Shown piece after piece: positions 44,920 to 53,005 of a stretch of 64,000 nt of DNA; positions within the stretch are counted from its first letter, which is position 1, and each line of letters opens with the position of its first letter. Origin of the DNA: Symmachiella dynata (GTDB lineage: Bacteria; Planctomycetota; Planctomycetia; Planctomycetales; Planctomycetaceae); assembly GCF_007747995.1 (NCBI RefSeq), contig NZ_CP036276.1, positions 1,479,001-1,543,000 of the forward strand, read 5' to 3'. The notes beneath the pieces were generated by a model that was given only the letters and a program-made list of their open reading frames with translations, had not been told where the DNA came from and made no database searches. A program made the position numbers and the translations under genes.

Positions 44920-45750
44920 TCACTCTTGGTCATCAGGACTCGGTCGGACGGGAAGCCGAATGACGGCGCCCTCATCGAGACCTGTCTGTTCAACGTGAGC
45001 CGTCACCCGTGCGTCAGAATTTGGCTCGTTGAAAACGACATGCGTGTGTGTTGACGTGTCTGGGTGTGTCAGTTCGCCTGCGGCATTCTTGGCGAAAACG
45101 CCTACCAGTGTTCCAGTGAGTCGAGGAAACGAGCCCTCAAAGGGCTTTTCGTTCTCACTCAACTCCACTCCATGCAACTTCGCATGCACTGGACAGGCGC
45201 CTTGAATCACATGCAGTCGAACATCGATAAAGTCGCCGCTTGCCGTAAACACGAACGGCTTCGATGTGTCTATCCCCTGCTCACTGGCAAGCTGCTCGAT
45301 GTATGCGTCAAATTCTTCAGAAGGCACTGCTTTCGATACCGTGTGATCCGTCCATGCAGAAATGTGATTCCCTACAAGCAGGGTTGCTTGTATCTCTGGA
45401 TTCACATCAACCGGCTGTAGCTGATGTGCTTCGTCTACGGTCGTTGCAACGACTGCACCGTCCAGAACGGTTACTTCGCCTGTCAGTCCTTCCAACGCCC
45501 CGACGGCGTATAGATGCGGCTGCGATGTCGCTTCGGCAAGTGCAATGCGGCCATGATGCTTTTGCATGCCAATGACTTCACGCATTCGGCCGTACTGGAT
45601 CAATTTCGATTCCGGCTCCGACTGCTCGGTGGAAGTTTGTTCTGAACCGTCCGATTCCTGCGTGCCCGGATTCTGGCTCTGACAACTGAAAGTGCAGAAA
45701 ATCAGCGTTGCCAGCGCTGCCATCGTCGTCAACGTAAGTGTCTTGTTCAT
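44920..45750 (-). CDS. Acetolactate-decarboxylase-like lipoprotein
   Basis: A 276-residue protein with a lipoprotein signal ending at Cys about 23 (LIFCTFSC-QSQ). The middle resembles alpha-acetolactate decarboxylase: YAVGALEGLTGEVTVLDGAVV, and the C-terminal HTHVVF with a further His 15 residues on, close to the zinc His-x-His pattern of that fold. In acetolactate decarboxylases the third His follows at about 11 residues, so the loop is longer here. A lipoprotein form in a sulfur operon is odd; a metal-bound domain for another substrate is likely. The ATG 45750 has an AGGAA ribosome site. Confidence 0.7.
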   Translation of the reverse strand: MNKTLTLTTMAALATLIFCTFSCQSQNPGTQESDGSEQTSTEQSEPESKLIQYGRMREVIGMQKHHGRIALAEATSQPHLYAVGALEGLTGEVTVLDGAVVATTVDEAHQLQPVDVNPEIQATLLVGNHISAWTDHTVSKAVPSEEFDAYIEQLASEQGIDTSKPFVFTASGDFIDVRLHVIQGACPVHAKLHGVELSENEKPFEGSFPRLTGTLVGVFAKNAAGELTHPDTSTHTHVVFNEPNSDARVTAHVEQTGLDEGAVIRLPVRPSPDDQE

Positions 45751-45762
45751 GGGATTCAATTC

Positions 45763-46353
45763 CTATTTCAACATCGGCAGGTAGGCGTATCCGTCGGCCT
45801 GAAGGTTGACCAGAGCAGTGAGCGCCGAAACGGCTACGTCGGCCTGCTCGGCGACTTCCGAAGGCTTCGCACCTTTACCGGTGAGCGATTGACCGCAAAC
45901 ATAAACTTTCACACCTGCCTTCTTTAGTTCCGACAGACATTCGAGATTCGGATTCGCTTTGCTGCTGAAGCGAGTGGAGTATGCATCGTTCCTCAAAACA
46001 GTCAGAGTCGCGTCGCCGTGCAGAACGACGGCGATGTCGACTTTCGCGGAGTCCTTTCCGGCTCCGGCGTAGATGTTGACGAAGCGGCACACCTTTTCGA
46101 TGGCCGAGTTCAGCTTGTCGGGATCACTGCCTTTGGTGATGTCCACGACGATCTGGCTTCCGTCGCGAGGTTGGTGAGCCGCGCCGGGCAGTTGCACGAC
46201 CTTGCCATAGTCTTTGATTGCTGGATTAATGTACTGCGGTTCGGCTGGACGAGTTGACTTGTCAGTCGGTGGCGAAGTTTGACCCGACGCCACCCCCAAA
46301 CCCATTACTCCAGCGATTACGATGAGAGCGAGGACTGTTGCTTGATACTTCAT
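45763..46353 (-). CDS. DsrE-family exported protein
   Basis: A 196-residue protein with a signal peptide (TVLALIVIAGVMGLGVASG) and a DsrE/DsrF-like domain. Family parts are VDIAVVLHGDATLTVLRNDAYS, a conserved Cys in VKVYVCGQSL and the final LTALVNLQADGYAYLPM. Cytoplasmic DsrE proteins carry persulfides; this one appears to act outside the cytoplasm. The frame extends to 46455, but ATG 46353 starts the signal peptide. It lies between the cytochrome and the ALDC-like lipoprotein genes. Confidence 0.85.
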   Translation of the reverse strand: MKYQATVLALIVIAGVMGLGVASGQTSPPTDKSTRPAEPQYINPAIKDYGKVVQLPGAAHQPRDGSQIVVDITKGSDPDKLNSAIEKVCRFVNIYAGAGKDSAKVDIAVVLHGDATLTVLRNDAYSTRFSSKANPNLECLSELKKAGVKVYVCGQSLTGKGAKPSEVAEQADVAVSALTALVNLQADGYAYLPMLK

Positions 46354-46575
46354 TTCTGTTTTGCCTTGTGTGTGGTAAGTAATCTCTTCGCAGTTGAAAT
46401 CATTGGCCTGGTTTTGTTTTCGTGGCGAAGAAGTGATCGTCGTAGGAGTCAGCAAAGCGGCGGCGAATATCGACTTCCGTTTCGCTCATCGCGACGACTC
46501 CAGGTGCTTCTTCGTCGCCTTGATCTATCGAACATAGAGACATCAGCTTCATAGTAATGGCTCACAACGTGACAT

Positions 46576-47343
46576 TCACTCACTGATTTGCTGCTCCGCT
46601 TTGATCGGCTGTTGAAATTTGGGGCGATCGTGTGAGTTGACAAAAGCGGCAATGTCAAACGCCTCCCGAATCGTAAGATCGGTTTCTCCCGGGGGCATCG
46701 CGACCTTCAACCACGACGCCATCTTCGGTACCTTCGAAAGTCCAGCCCCGTCATTAAACGATTTGTGGCCCCAGACGGGCGGACCGTCGTCACTTCCACT
46801 CCCGTCATCGTTGTGACATGCGGAACAGCGGTCGGCATACAGCGACTTGCCACGCGCAAGGTCTGGTTGAACAGTTTGTTTCTTCAATGGTTGCAAACTG
46901 TTGGGACCGAGCGGCGCCTTTGGGTTCATCTGAATCGGTACGTCTTTCGACAGCCATGTGATGTACGCTGCGATCGCGACGGAAGCCTGGCTTCCGTTGG
47001 GAGGACGCTTTCCATTCTGACTCCGAATGAAACAGTTCAAAATGCGGTCTTCGAGTGTGATGACAGCGGATTCACGAGGGGAGTATGCCGGATAGACCGA
47101 AGCCACACCGATGAATGATGCCGCTTTGGGATCACGACCTGCATCGAGATGACACGATGTACATTGCAAATCGTTGCCGACATATGGCTTTGTCAACGGA
47201 TGAGTATTGGTTTCCCTGACAAGGGATTCCCCCAAACGCACGGTTTTGCCGAGTTCGCCGGGCGGGTACGTGTCTTGAGCCTGCACTTTGCTCTGGCAAA
47301 TCAGAACCACTAAAAGGCTGCCTGCTACGGTTGCTGTGTTCAT
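46576..47343 (-). CDS. Di-haem cytochrome c, thiosulfate dehydrogenase (TsdA)-like
   Basis: A 255-residue exported cytochrome with a signal peptide (AGSLLVVLICQSKVQA) and two haem-binding sites: CTSCH at about residue 61 and CSACH at about 173. The surroundings NDLQCTSCHLDAGRDP and RILNCFIRSQNGKRPP match the TsdA family (thiosulfate to tetrathionate). Whether thiosulfate or another sulfur compound is oxidised is inferred. Its start overlaps the stop of the ferritin-like gene by ATGA, so the genes are translationally coupled. Confidence 0.85.
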   Translation of the reverse strand: MNTATVAGSLLVVLICQSKVQAQDTYPPGELGKTVRLGESLVRETNTHPLTKPYVGNDLQCTSCHLDAGRDPKAASFIGVASVYPAYSPRESAVITLEDRILNCFIRSQNGKRPPNGSQASVAIAAYITWLSKDVPIQMNPKAPLGPNSLQPLKKQTVQPDLARGKSLYADRCSACHNDDGSGSDDGPPVWGHKSFNDGAGLSKVPKMASWLKVAMPPGETDLTIREAFDIAAFVNSHDRPKFQQPIKAEQQISE

Positions 47344-47837
47344 GCAAGTTGCTCCGATGAGCCGGGGGACGGAATGTGTTTCGAGATGTAGGCTGACTCG
47401 CCCATGCGTTCAAGCAGATCGAGCTGCAACTCCAGCCAGCTCATGTGTTGCTCTTCATCCAAAGCAATTCGCTCGAAGATTGCCCGTGAACCGAGGTCGC
47501 CCTCTTCGACAGCTTGCAAGGACGACTTCGTGTAGAATGTGATCGCTTCCTTTTCGTCGACAAGGTCAGACTCGAACATCTCCTTGAGCGATGAAGCTCG
47601 CACCGGAGGTTTCGCCATCTTCATTTCGGGATCACCTTTAAGAAACATGATCCGCGACATGAACTCTTGGGAGTGGCCCAACTCTTCCTGCATCTCCTCG
47701 CGCATCTGTGTAGCCAGCAAGGTCATGCCCCAATCATCCAGCACTCCGGCATGAAGTTGGTACTGGTGGGCGGCGGTTAACTCCATTGACAGGGCAGTTT
47801 GCAGGTTCTTGATTGATTGTTTTTTAGCCATTGTCAT
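47340..47837 (-). CDS. Ferritin-like protein, bacterioferritin type
   Basis: A 165-residue four-helix di-iron protein. Ligand helices: LSMELTAAHQYQLHA, EEMQEELGHSQEFMSR and FERIALDEEQHMSWLELQ, with the E-x-x-H pairs in helices B and D. It could store iron or detoxify peroxide; in the present cluster with haem proteins and a peroxidase it may protect against peroxide. No haem-binding Met is obvious. Start at 47837 or 47831. Confidence 0.85.
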   Translation of the reverse strand: MTMAKKQSIKNLQTALSMELTAAHQYQLHAGVLDDWGMTLLATQMREEMQEELGHSQEFMSRIMFLKGDPEMKMAKPPVRASSLKEMFESDLVDEKEAITFYTKSSLQAVEEGDLGSRAIFERIALDEEQHMSWLELQLDLLERMGESAYISKHIPSPGSSEQLA

Positions 47838-47877
47838 TTCTCCTTGGGTTAGTGGAACGTGTCGTTTTTCGTCTGCG

Positions 47878-50112
47878 TCAGTGATTCGTTACGGCGGGTT
47901 CCTGATTTTCAAGCACTGATCTCCCTGAACGCGACGGTAGCCGTGGCATCTTGATTTCAGGGAACTCGCCTTCCAGTGAATTGAGGAACTCGACGATGTC
48001 GGCAGTGTCTTTGTCGGACAATTCGGTATCGAGTTCGGTCTCGGCCATGACACGCACTGCATCCGCGAGTGACTCAACGGCACCATTGTGGAAATAGGGT
48101 GCGGTGATCGTGATGTTCCGTAGCGTGGGCACCTTGAAGTTGTGCTTGTCGGCTTCCAGTTTCGTTGCTTCGTATCGTCCAAGGTCGCTATCGAGGCGAA
48201 ACTGTTTGACGAATTCGCTCGTTGCGAATCGCGGAAACTCTTCAAACGATGGCTCCGTGTCTCCAACTTCCCAGCCATTGAATGCCGGACCGGAATGGCA
48301 CTCCGTGCAACCAATGTTGTCGAACAGCTTCATCCCTCGAATTTGTTGGTCGCTCAGTGCCTTCTTGTCGCCTTTGACGTAGCGGTCGTATGGGCTGTTC
48401 GGTGTAACTAGTGTTCGCTCAAACGCGGCGATCGCCTTCACAGCGTTGTCGATGGTGACTTGCTTGTCGTCGCCGAACACACGAACGAATTCTGCTTGAT
48501 AACCCGGAATGGCTGCGATTCGTTCAATTGCCTTTCCATGATTTGGCATGCCCATTTCAGGCGAGGCAACGACTGGCCCTTTCGCCTGATCTTCCAGACT
48601 CGGCGAGCGTCCATCCCAGAACTGTGAGGCTTGGAAGACGGAATTCCAGACGGTTGGAGCATTGCGAGGCCCGAGGCGTCCGTGAATGCCCATTGACGAA
48701 GGCCGGCCATCGTCGCCGCCTTCCATTATGTTATGGCAACTATTGCACGACACCGTGCCAGTCAGCGAAAGGCGTGGATCGAAGAACAGTTTCTTGCCCA
48801 ATTCGACCTTCGCCGGGGTTGTCGGGTTGTCGGTTGGTGCTCTGGCCTGCGAAGGAAGCGGCGGTGTAATGCCAAGTGATGCTGGTTCCGTTGCTTCTGC
48901 TGAGACGCCTTCGCCTTCGGATTGCTCCTGTTTTACCGTCGGCAGCGTGTACGGCTTGTGGATTTCCTCCATGCCGTTCTTGATGAAGCGACTGACCAGT
49001 TTCGCGTGTTCCTGCACCAACATGATGACGAAGGGATCGTTGGCTTCATAAGCCACCCTCAGTCCCTTGTCAGTTTCTTCATACGTCAGCGTGTAGTCGT
49101 CGGCGCGCTTGATGAGTTCGACAAAGATCGGATGGAACGTCATCGGCGGGAGCGGATCATTTTCATGCACGCGGCTCTCCATTGCCGGAACGTGTTTCTG
49201 AATCAACGCAGCGATCTTCTCATCGTCCGACTCCGTGACCGCTTCTGCGCCTGTGGGCAGCATTTTTACGGTTCTATTGATCTTGTCGCGGTCATCGAAC
49301 ATCGCGTGCAGCGTCGTCATGTCCTCGCGATTCCCGCCCATCATTCCGGGACCGCGTCCCCTGCCTCTGCCGAAGCCTCGCCCTCGGCCGTGACCCGGGC
49401 CATGTCCGACTGCGGATGAATCACTGTCTGAAGCTGCCGCTGCTTCCTTGCCGTCTCCCTGTTCCGCTTGGTTGTCGCCCACTGCCGAAGGGACTTCGAC
49501 CCAGAACCAGCCGCGCAGGTCTCCCTCGTTGAAACCGGTCGCCTGATCGTCAGGATAAAGTTCCGTTAGTTTCGATCGGACGTCAGGTGCGATGCCTTCT
49601 GTCGGCCCGTGACACACCAGACATTTTTGTTTGAGTCGAATCGGCAGCAATGCGCCGGTGCCTCCATGCGGCAATGCGACGAACTGTGGATCTTCCACGC
49701 GTTCTTCGACGAACGAGCGAGCCCAATCTGGCGGTGTATTCTTCACGTTGCGAAGTTTGAATGAAGTCCGACCGATGGCGACTCCTTGTTCTTCACCCAC
49801 TTCGGTTGCGATCGCGGGAGCTTCGCGGCTGCAAACGCTAATTGCTGCTGCCGGTCCGTCGGCGCTCATGACCTCGGTCAAACGACCTGACAGTCGCGTA
49901 AACAACGCGTCTTTGGCGGCAATCGCTTTCTGTTTGGCGGTGTCATCAACTTGTTCCGCATCTGGCTGCTTTTCGCTCGTCGCTGTCTGCGGCGGCTGAG
50001 AACGCTGGCAGCCGATCAGACCAACGAACAGTAAGATCGTGGACCACTGGACCAGAGGCTTCATGGTCGCCTGAAAGCGGTAGGCGACGGAAGTTTTGTG
50101 TGTAATTTTCAT
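47878..50112 (-). CDS. Tri-haem peroxidase with DUF3365 domain and cytochrome c peroxidase part
   Basis: A 744-residue lipoprotein-like protein (LVQWSTILLFVGLIGC, lipobox Cys) with three parts. Residues about 50-210 are a DUF3365/Tll0287-like haem sensor domain with KCLVCHG. Then comes a low-complexity GHGPGHGRGRGFGRGRGRG stretch (about 220-250) and a helical domain. The last 320 residues are a di-haem cytochrome c peroxidase (MauG/CcpA) with CNSCH and CTECH. It can reduce peroxide with electrons from the chain, or oxidise a sulfur protein. It overlaps the SQR stop by one base (TAATG). Confidence 0.88.
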   Translation of the reverse strand: MKITHKTSVAYRFQATMKPLVQWSTILLFVGLIGCQRSQPPQTATSEKQPDAEQVDDTAKQKAIAAKDALFTRLSGRLTEVMSADGPAAAISVCSREAPAIATEVGEEQGVAIGRTSFKLRNVKNTPPDWARSFVEERVEDPQFVALPHGGTGALLPIRLKQKCLVCHGPTEGIAPDVRSKLTELYPDDQATGFNEGDLRGWFWVEVPSAVGDNQAEQGDGKEAAAASDSDSSAVGHGPGHGRGRGFGRGRGRGPGMMGGNREDMTTLHAMFDDRDKINRTVKMLPTGAEAVTESDDEKIAALIQKHVPAMESRVHENDPLPPMTFHPIFVELIKRADDYTLTYEETDKGLRVAYEANDPFVIMLVQEHAKLVSRFIKNGMEEIHKPYTLPTVKQEQSEGEGVSAEATEPASLGITPPLPSQARAPTDNPTTPAKVELGKKLFFDPRLSLTGTVSCNSCHNIMEGGDDGRPSSMGIHGRLGPRNAPTVWNSVFQASQFWDGRSPSLEDQAKGPVVASPEMGMPNHGKAIERIAAIPGYQAEFVRVFGDDKQVTIDNAVKAIAAFERTLVTPNSPYDRYVKGDKKALSDQQIRGMKLFDNIGCTECHSGPAFNGWEVGDTEPSFEEFPRFATSEFVKQFRLDSDLGRYEATKLEADKHNFKVPTLRNITITAPYFHNGAVESLADAVRVMAETELDTELSDKDTADIVEFLNSLEGEFPEIKMPRLPSRSGRSVLENQEPAVTNH

Positions 50113-51299
50113 TATGTTCGCCCTTTCAACATGCCGTGCCAATACAAGTTTGGTAGTCCGTACTTCTTCAGCATCAGCATGCTGAAGCGTTCTTTCGACT
50201 GATCAAATGGGAATGTCTCTGCAGGTTCCTTGTCGTAGTTGAATTCCGCCAGGACGAGACTGTCGTAACCGGTGACGACAGGACATGACGTGTAGCCGTC
50301 GTAGCTAGCCTTCAAAGATTGACCGTTCTTTTCGGCCAGCAGGTTCTCCACAAGCACAGGAGCCTGTTTGCGAATCGCCGCAGCTGTCTTTGAGGTGGGC
50401 AGGCTTGACGCGTCGCCGAGGCTCCATACATTGTAAAAACGACAGTGCTGCAGAGTGTGTTTGTCGACATCGACCCAACCGTCATCGTTCGCCAACGGGC
50501 TCTGAGCGACAAAATCGGGAGCACCCATCGGCGGAGTGACATGCAGCATGTCGTACTTTAGGATGACTTCTTCGCCGGTGTCCAGTTGCTCGAAGACGGC
50601 TTGTTTGGAATCAGGACGAATCGCCTTTAGGTTGTGCCGGAACTTGGTGATCGTGCCTTTTCGCTGAATGACACGTTCCAGCGTCTTTGCGTATTTATCC
50701 ACGGCGAAGATGCGAGGGCTGGCCGACGCGAAGACGACTTCGCATTTGTCGCGAATCCCTTCACGACGGAAATAGTCTTCGGCCAGATGACAAATCTTCT
50801 GGGGGGCTCCTCCGCACTTCACGGCCCCTGCAGGCTGCGTGAAGATCGCTGTCCCGCCTCTGAAGTTGCGGATGTTCTCCCACGTCGACCCGACGGTGGC
50901 GAAAGAATAGTTACTGCAGACCCCCTCTTTACCCACGGCGTCCTTCAGTCCTTCAATCGCATCCCAGTTGATCTGAATACCGGGAGCGACCACGAGGTGA
51001 TCGTATGTGATTGTCTGGCCGCTGCGAGTTGTCAGGGAGTTGTTTTCGGGATCAAATGTCGCCACGAAATCCTTGATCCACTCAGCCCCATAAGGAATCA
51101 GATCGGCTTCGCAACGCTCCGATTCCTCCGGTTTACACATGCCACCGCCAACAAGGGTCCACAACGGCTGGTAGTAGTGTTTCTCAGATGGCTCGATGAT
51201 TGCCACATCGAGTTTTTCGTTTTCATTCAGCAGGCGGGCAGCCACGGTGATGCCGGCTGTTCCGCCGCCAACAATGACGATGTGATGATGAACGCTCAT
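50112..51299 (-). CDS. sqr: Sulfide:quinone oxidoreductase
   Basis: A 395-residue FAD enzyme that oxidises sulfide to polysulfide or persulfide and reduces quinone. Visible parts are the FAD Rossmann loop (IVIVGGGTAGITVAARLL), CGGAPQKICHLAEDYF with a catalytic Cys, the second FAD part (YNVWSLGDASSLPTSKTAAAIRKQ), and SCPVVTG with a second Cys. The length and motifs fit type II (mitochondrial SQRDL-like). It lies between DUF1641 and the peroxidase, nine bases from the DUF1641 stop. Confidence 0.93.
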   Translation of the reverse strand: MSVHHHIVIVGGGTAGITVAARLLNENEKLDVAIIEPSEKHYYQPLWTLVGGGMCKPEESERCEADLIPYGAEWIKDFVATFDPENNSLTTRSGQTITYDHLVVAPGIQINWDAIEGLKDAVGKEGVCSNYSFATVGSTWENIRNFRGGTAIFTQPAGAVKCGGAPQKICHLAEDYFRREGIRDKCEVVFASASPRIFAVDKYAKTLERVIQRKGTITKFRHNLKAIRPDSKQAVFEQLDTGEEVILKYDMLHVTPPMGAPDFVAQSPLANDDGWVDVDKHTLQHCRFYNVWSLGDASSLPTSKTAAAIRKQAPVLVENLLAEKNGQSLKASYDGYTSCPVVTGYDSLVLAEFNYDKEPAETFPFDQSKERFSMLMLKKYGLPNLYWHGMLKGRT

Positions 51300-51308
51300 G
51301 GCGATTCC

Positions 51309-52079
51309 TTATTGAAGATTGTTGGTTTGTTGTTGGCTCGAAGCCGATTCGTTTGACGTTTGGCCGTTCAAGTCGCCGAAGCATTTGGCAAACCGAACGC
51401 CGAAGCCAAGTGTCCGCTGGAGGTTGGGATCCCTGAGGGCTTTCAAGAGACCGAGCATGCCGATTCGTTCGGGCGTTCGTTGTTCGCAGGTCTCTCGTTG
51501 GCAGTTGGCTAGCGATGTCGCCGCTTGCCCGATGACTTGCAGTGCGTGAGGATCGAGAACGTCGGACCGCAGCAGAAAGCCGAGCCGCTCGAGTTCGTCT
51601 TCGCTAACGCGGCAACCAAGCCACAGCAAAGCGTGCAGCCCCTGTGAGATACTTTTTTCGAGCTCGACTCCATGTGACTTGAAATTGGCTGCGTATTCGT
51701 CGACGACATCGGTTGCAATCGCTAAGAGATTGGGAACTTCGTCCAGCAAGCGGCTTGCTTCTTCTAGTTGCGGAAGCCGATCGACCAGTCTGCTGAGCGC
51801 CGACACGGCTTCAGGTTCTGTGACTATCAGAAAGAGACTGACCAATGAACCGAGCCGCTCCTCGACGGACGTACCAGACTGATTGATTTTCTCGCACTGT
51901 TCGTCGATGACATCGGCTACTGTTGCAAGCAGACCATCCGCCGCGTTGTTAGCTTGCACCGCTCGTTCGACAAGATGCTCAATGTCTTTTGCGCGGCCAA
52001 CCAGCCGGGCGAGTGATTCCGCTGTCTCTGCATCATCCAGTTGTTCGCGAATTGGCATGTGTGCGGTATTGATTTCCAT
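51309..52079 (-). CDS. DUF1641 protein, SQR-associated
   Basis: A 256-residue helical protein with the DUF1641 C-terminal motif (GMLGLLKALRDPNLQRTLGFGVRFAKCFG). DUF1641 genes are often next to SQR or formate dehydrogenase genes. The rest is helical with Cys residues near 155 and 193. It may anchor SQR to the membrane or transfer electrons; there is no membrane helix. Nine bases before sqr, so it is coupled. Confidence 0.85.
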   Translation of the reverse strand: MEINTAHMPIREQLDDAETAESLARLVGRAKDIEHLVERAVQANNAADGLLATVADVIDEQCEKINQSGTSVEERLGSLVSLFLIVTEPEAVSALSRLVDRLPQLEEASRLLDEVPNLLAIATDVVDEYAANFKSHGVELEKSISQGLHALLWLGCRVSEDELERLGFLLRSDVLDPHALQVIGQAATSLANCQRETCEQRTPERIGMLGLLKALRDPNLQRTLGFGVRFAKCFGDLNGQTSNESASSQQQTNNLQ

Positions 52080-52294
52080 GTCTTAATTCCTCTTTGTTTT
52101 ACGAGGGCGAACGTCGTTGGAGTGATCTGCATCCGCGTCCCCTGATTGAGACGTTGTGGATTGTTCTGTGGTTGGCTGGTCCGACCGGACTTTGCAGGAA
52201 CCGGACAGTCACGTCTTGACGCCGAAGCGAGGCAATACCCACGCGTTCAGCACGAACAACGCAACCTAGACAGCAAGTGGCAGTAGCAATTCTT

Positions 52295-52963
52295 TCATTG
52301 CGAATCCAAACCATCATTCAATGTCTTCATACAGAAGTACCAATCAGCGCATTCATACGAAGCGTCCGCCATTCGTTCGCGAGCTGTTTCAGATGTCTTG
52401 GGCGGGGGGACAATGACTTTTCCTCCAGGCATCCAGCTTTCCGGCGTGGCGACCTTGTGCTGATCGCTTGTCTGCATAGCCTTGAGCAATCTCAAAAACT
52501 CTTGAACGCTTCTCCCATTGCTCATCGGGTAGAAGACCATCGCCCGAAGCACAGCGTCGGGGTCGATAAAAAACGTTGTCCGCACGGCTGACGTATCGCT
52601 GGCTCCCGGTTGGATCATGCCGTACGCATGGGCCACGTTCATCGAGAGGTCATCGATGATCGGAAACGGAATGTCCACGCCAAACTTTTCTTTGATATTC
52701 GCCACCCAAGCGAGGTGCGAAAAGACGCTGTCAATTGAAAGCCCCAACAGGTCGCAATCCAAAGCCTGAAAGTCACTGTGAGCCTTCGCAAATGCGATGA
52801 ACTCCGTTGTACAGACCGGCGTGAAATCAGACGGGTGCGAGAACAGAATCAGCCACCGCCCCTTGTAGTCGGCAAGTTTCTTCGGCCCGTGGGTCGTCAT
52901 CGTGTCGAAATCCGGCGCTGGCTCGTTCAATCGCGGCATTGGTACGTGGTTTTCATTTGTCAT
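52295..52963 (-). CDS. Peroxiredoxin, Prx6/1-Cys type
   Basis: A 222-residue peroxiredoxin. The peroxidatic Cys is in HPSDFTPVCTTEF. The remainder (LGLSIDSVFSHLAWVANI; FPIIDDLSMNVAHAYGM; RTTFFIDPDAVLRAM; ESWMPGGKVIVPP) matches the Prx6 subfamily of archaea and bacteria. It reduces peroxides or perhaps persulfides. It has a second Cys pair near the C-terminus (YECADWYFC), as in the archaeal type. It is next to the persulfide dioxygenase gene. Confidence 0.92.
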   Translation of the reverse strand: MTNENHVPMPRLNEPAPDFDTMTTHGPKKLADYKGRWLILFSHPSDFTPVCTTEFIAFAKAHSDFQALDCDLLGLSIDSVFSHLAWVANIKEKFGVDIPFPIIDDLSMNVAHAYGMIQPGASDTSAVRTTFFIDPDAVLRAMVFYPMSNGRSVQEFLRLLKAMQTSDQHKVATPESWMPGGKVIVPPPKTSETARERMADASYECADWYFCMKTLNDGLDSQ

Positions 52964-53005
52964 GACATCTTACTTTCAGAGTTGTGATTGTTTGATGTGT
53001 AAGAG

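Noticed and set aside
46576-47343. SoxA-type cytochrome
   Set aside because: Spacing of CxxCH sites and the RILNCFIRSQNG motif fit TsdA better than SoxA, and no other sox genes are near.
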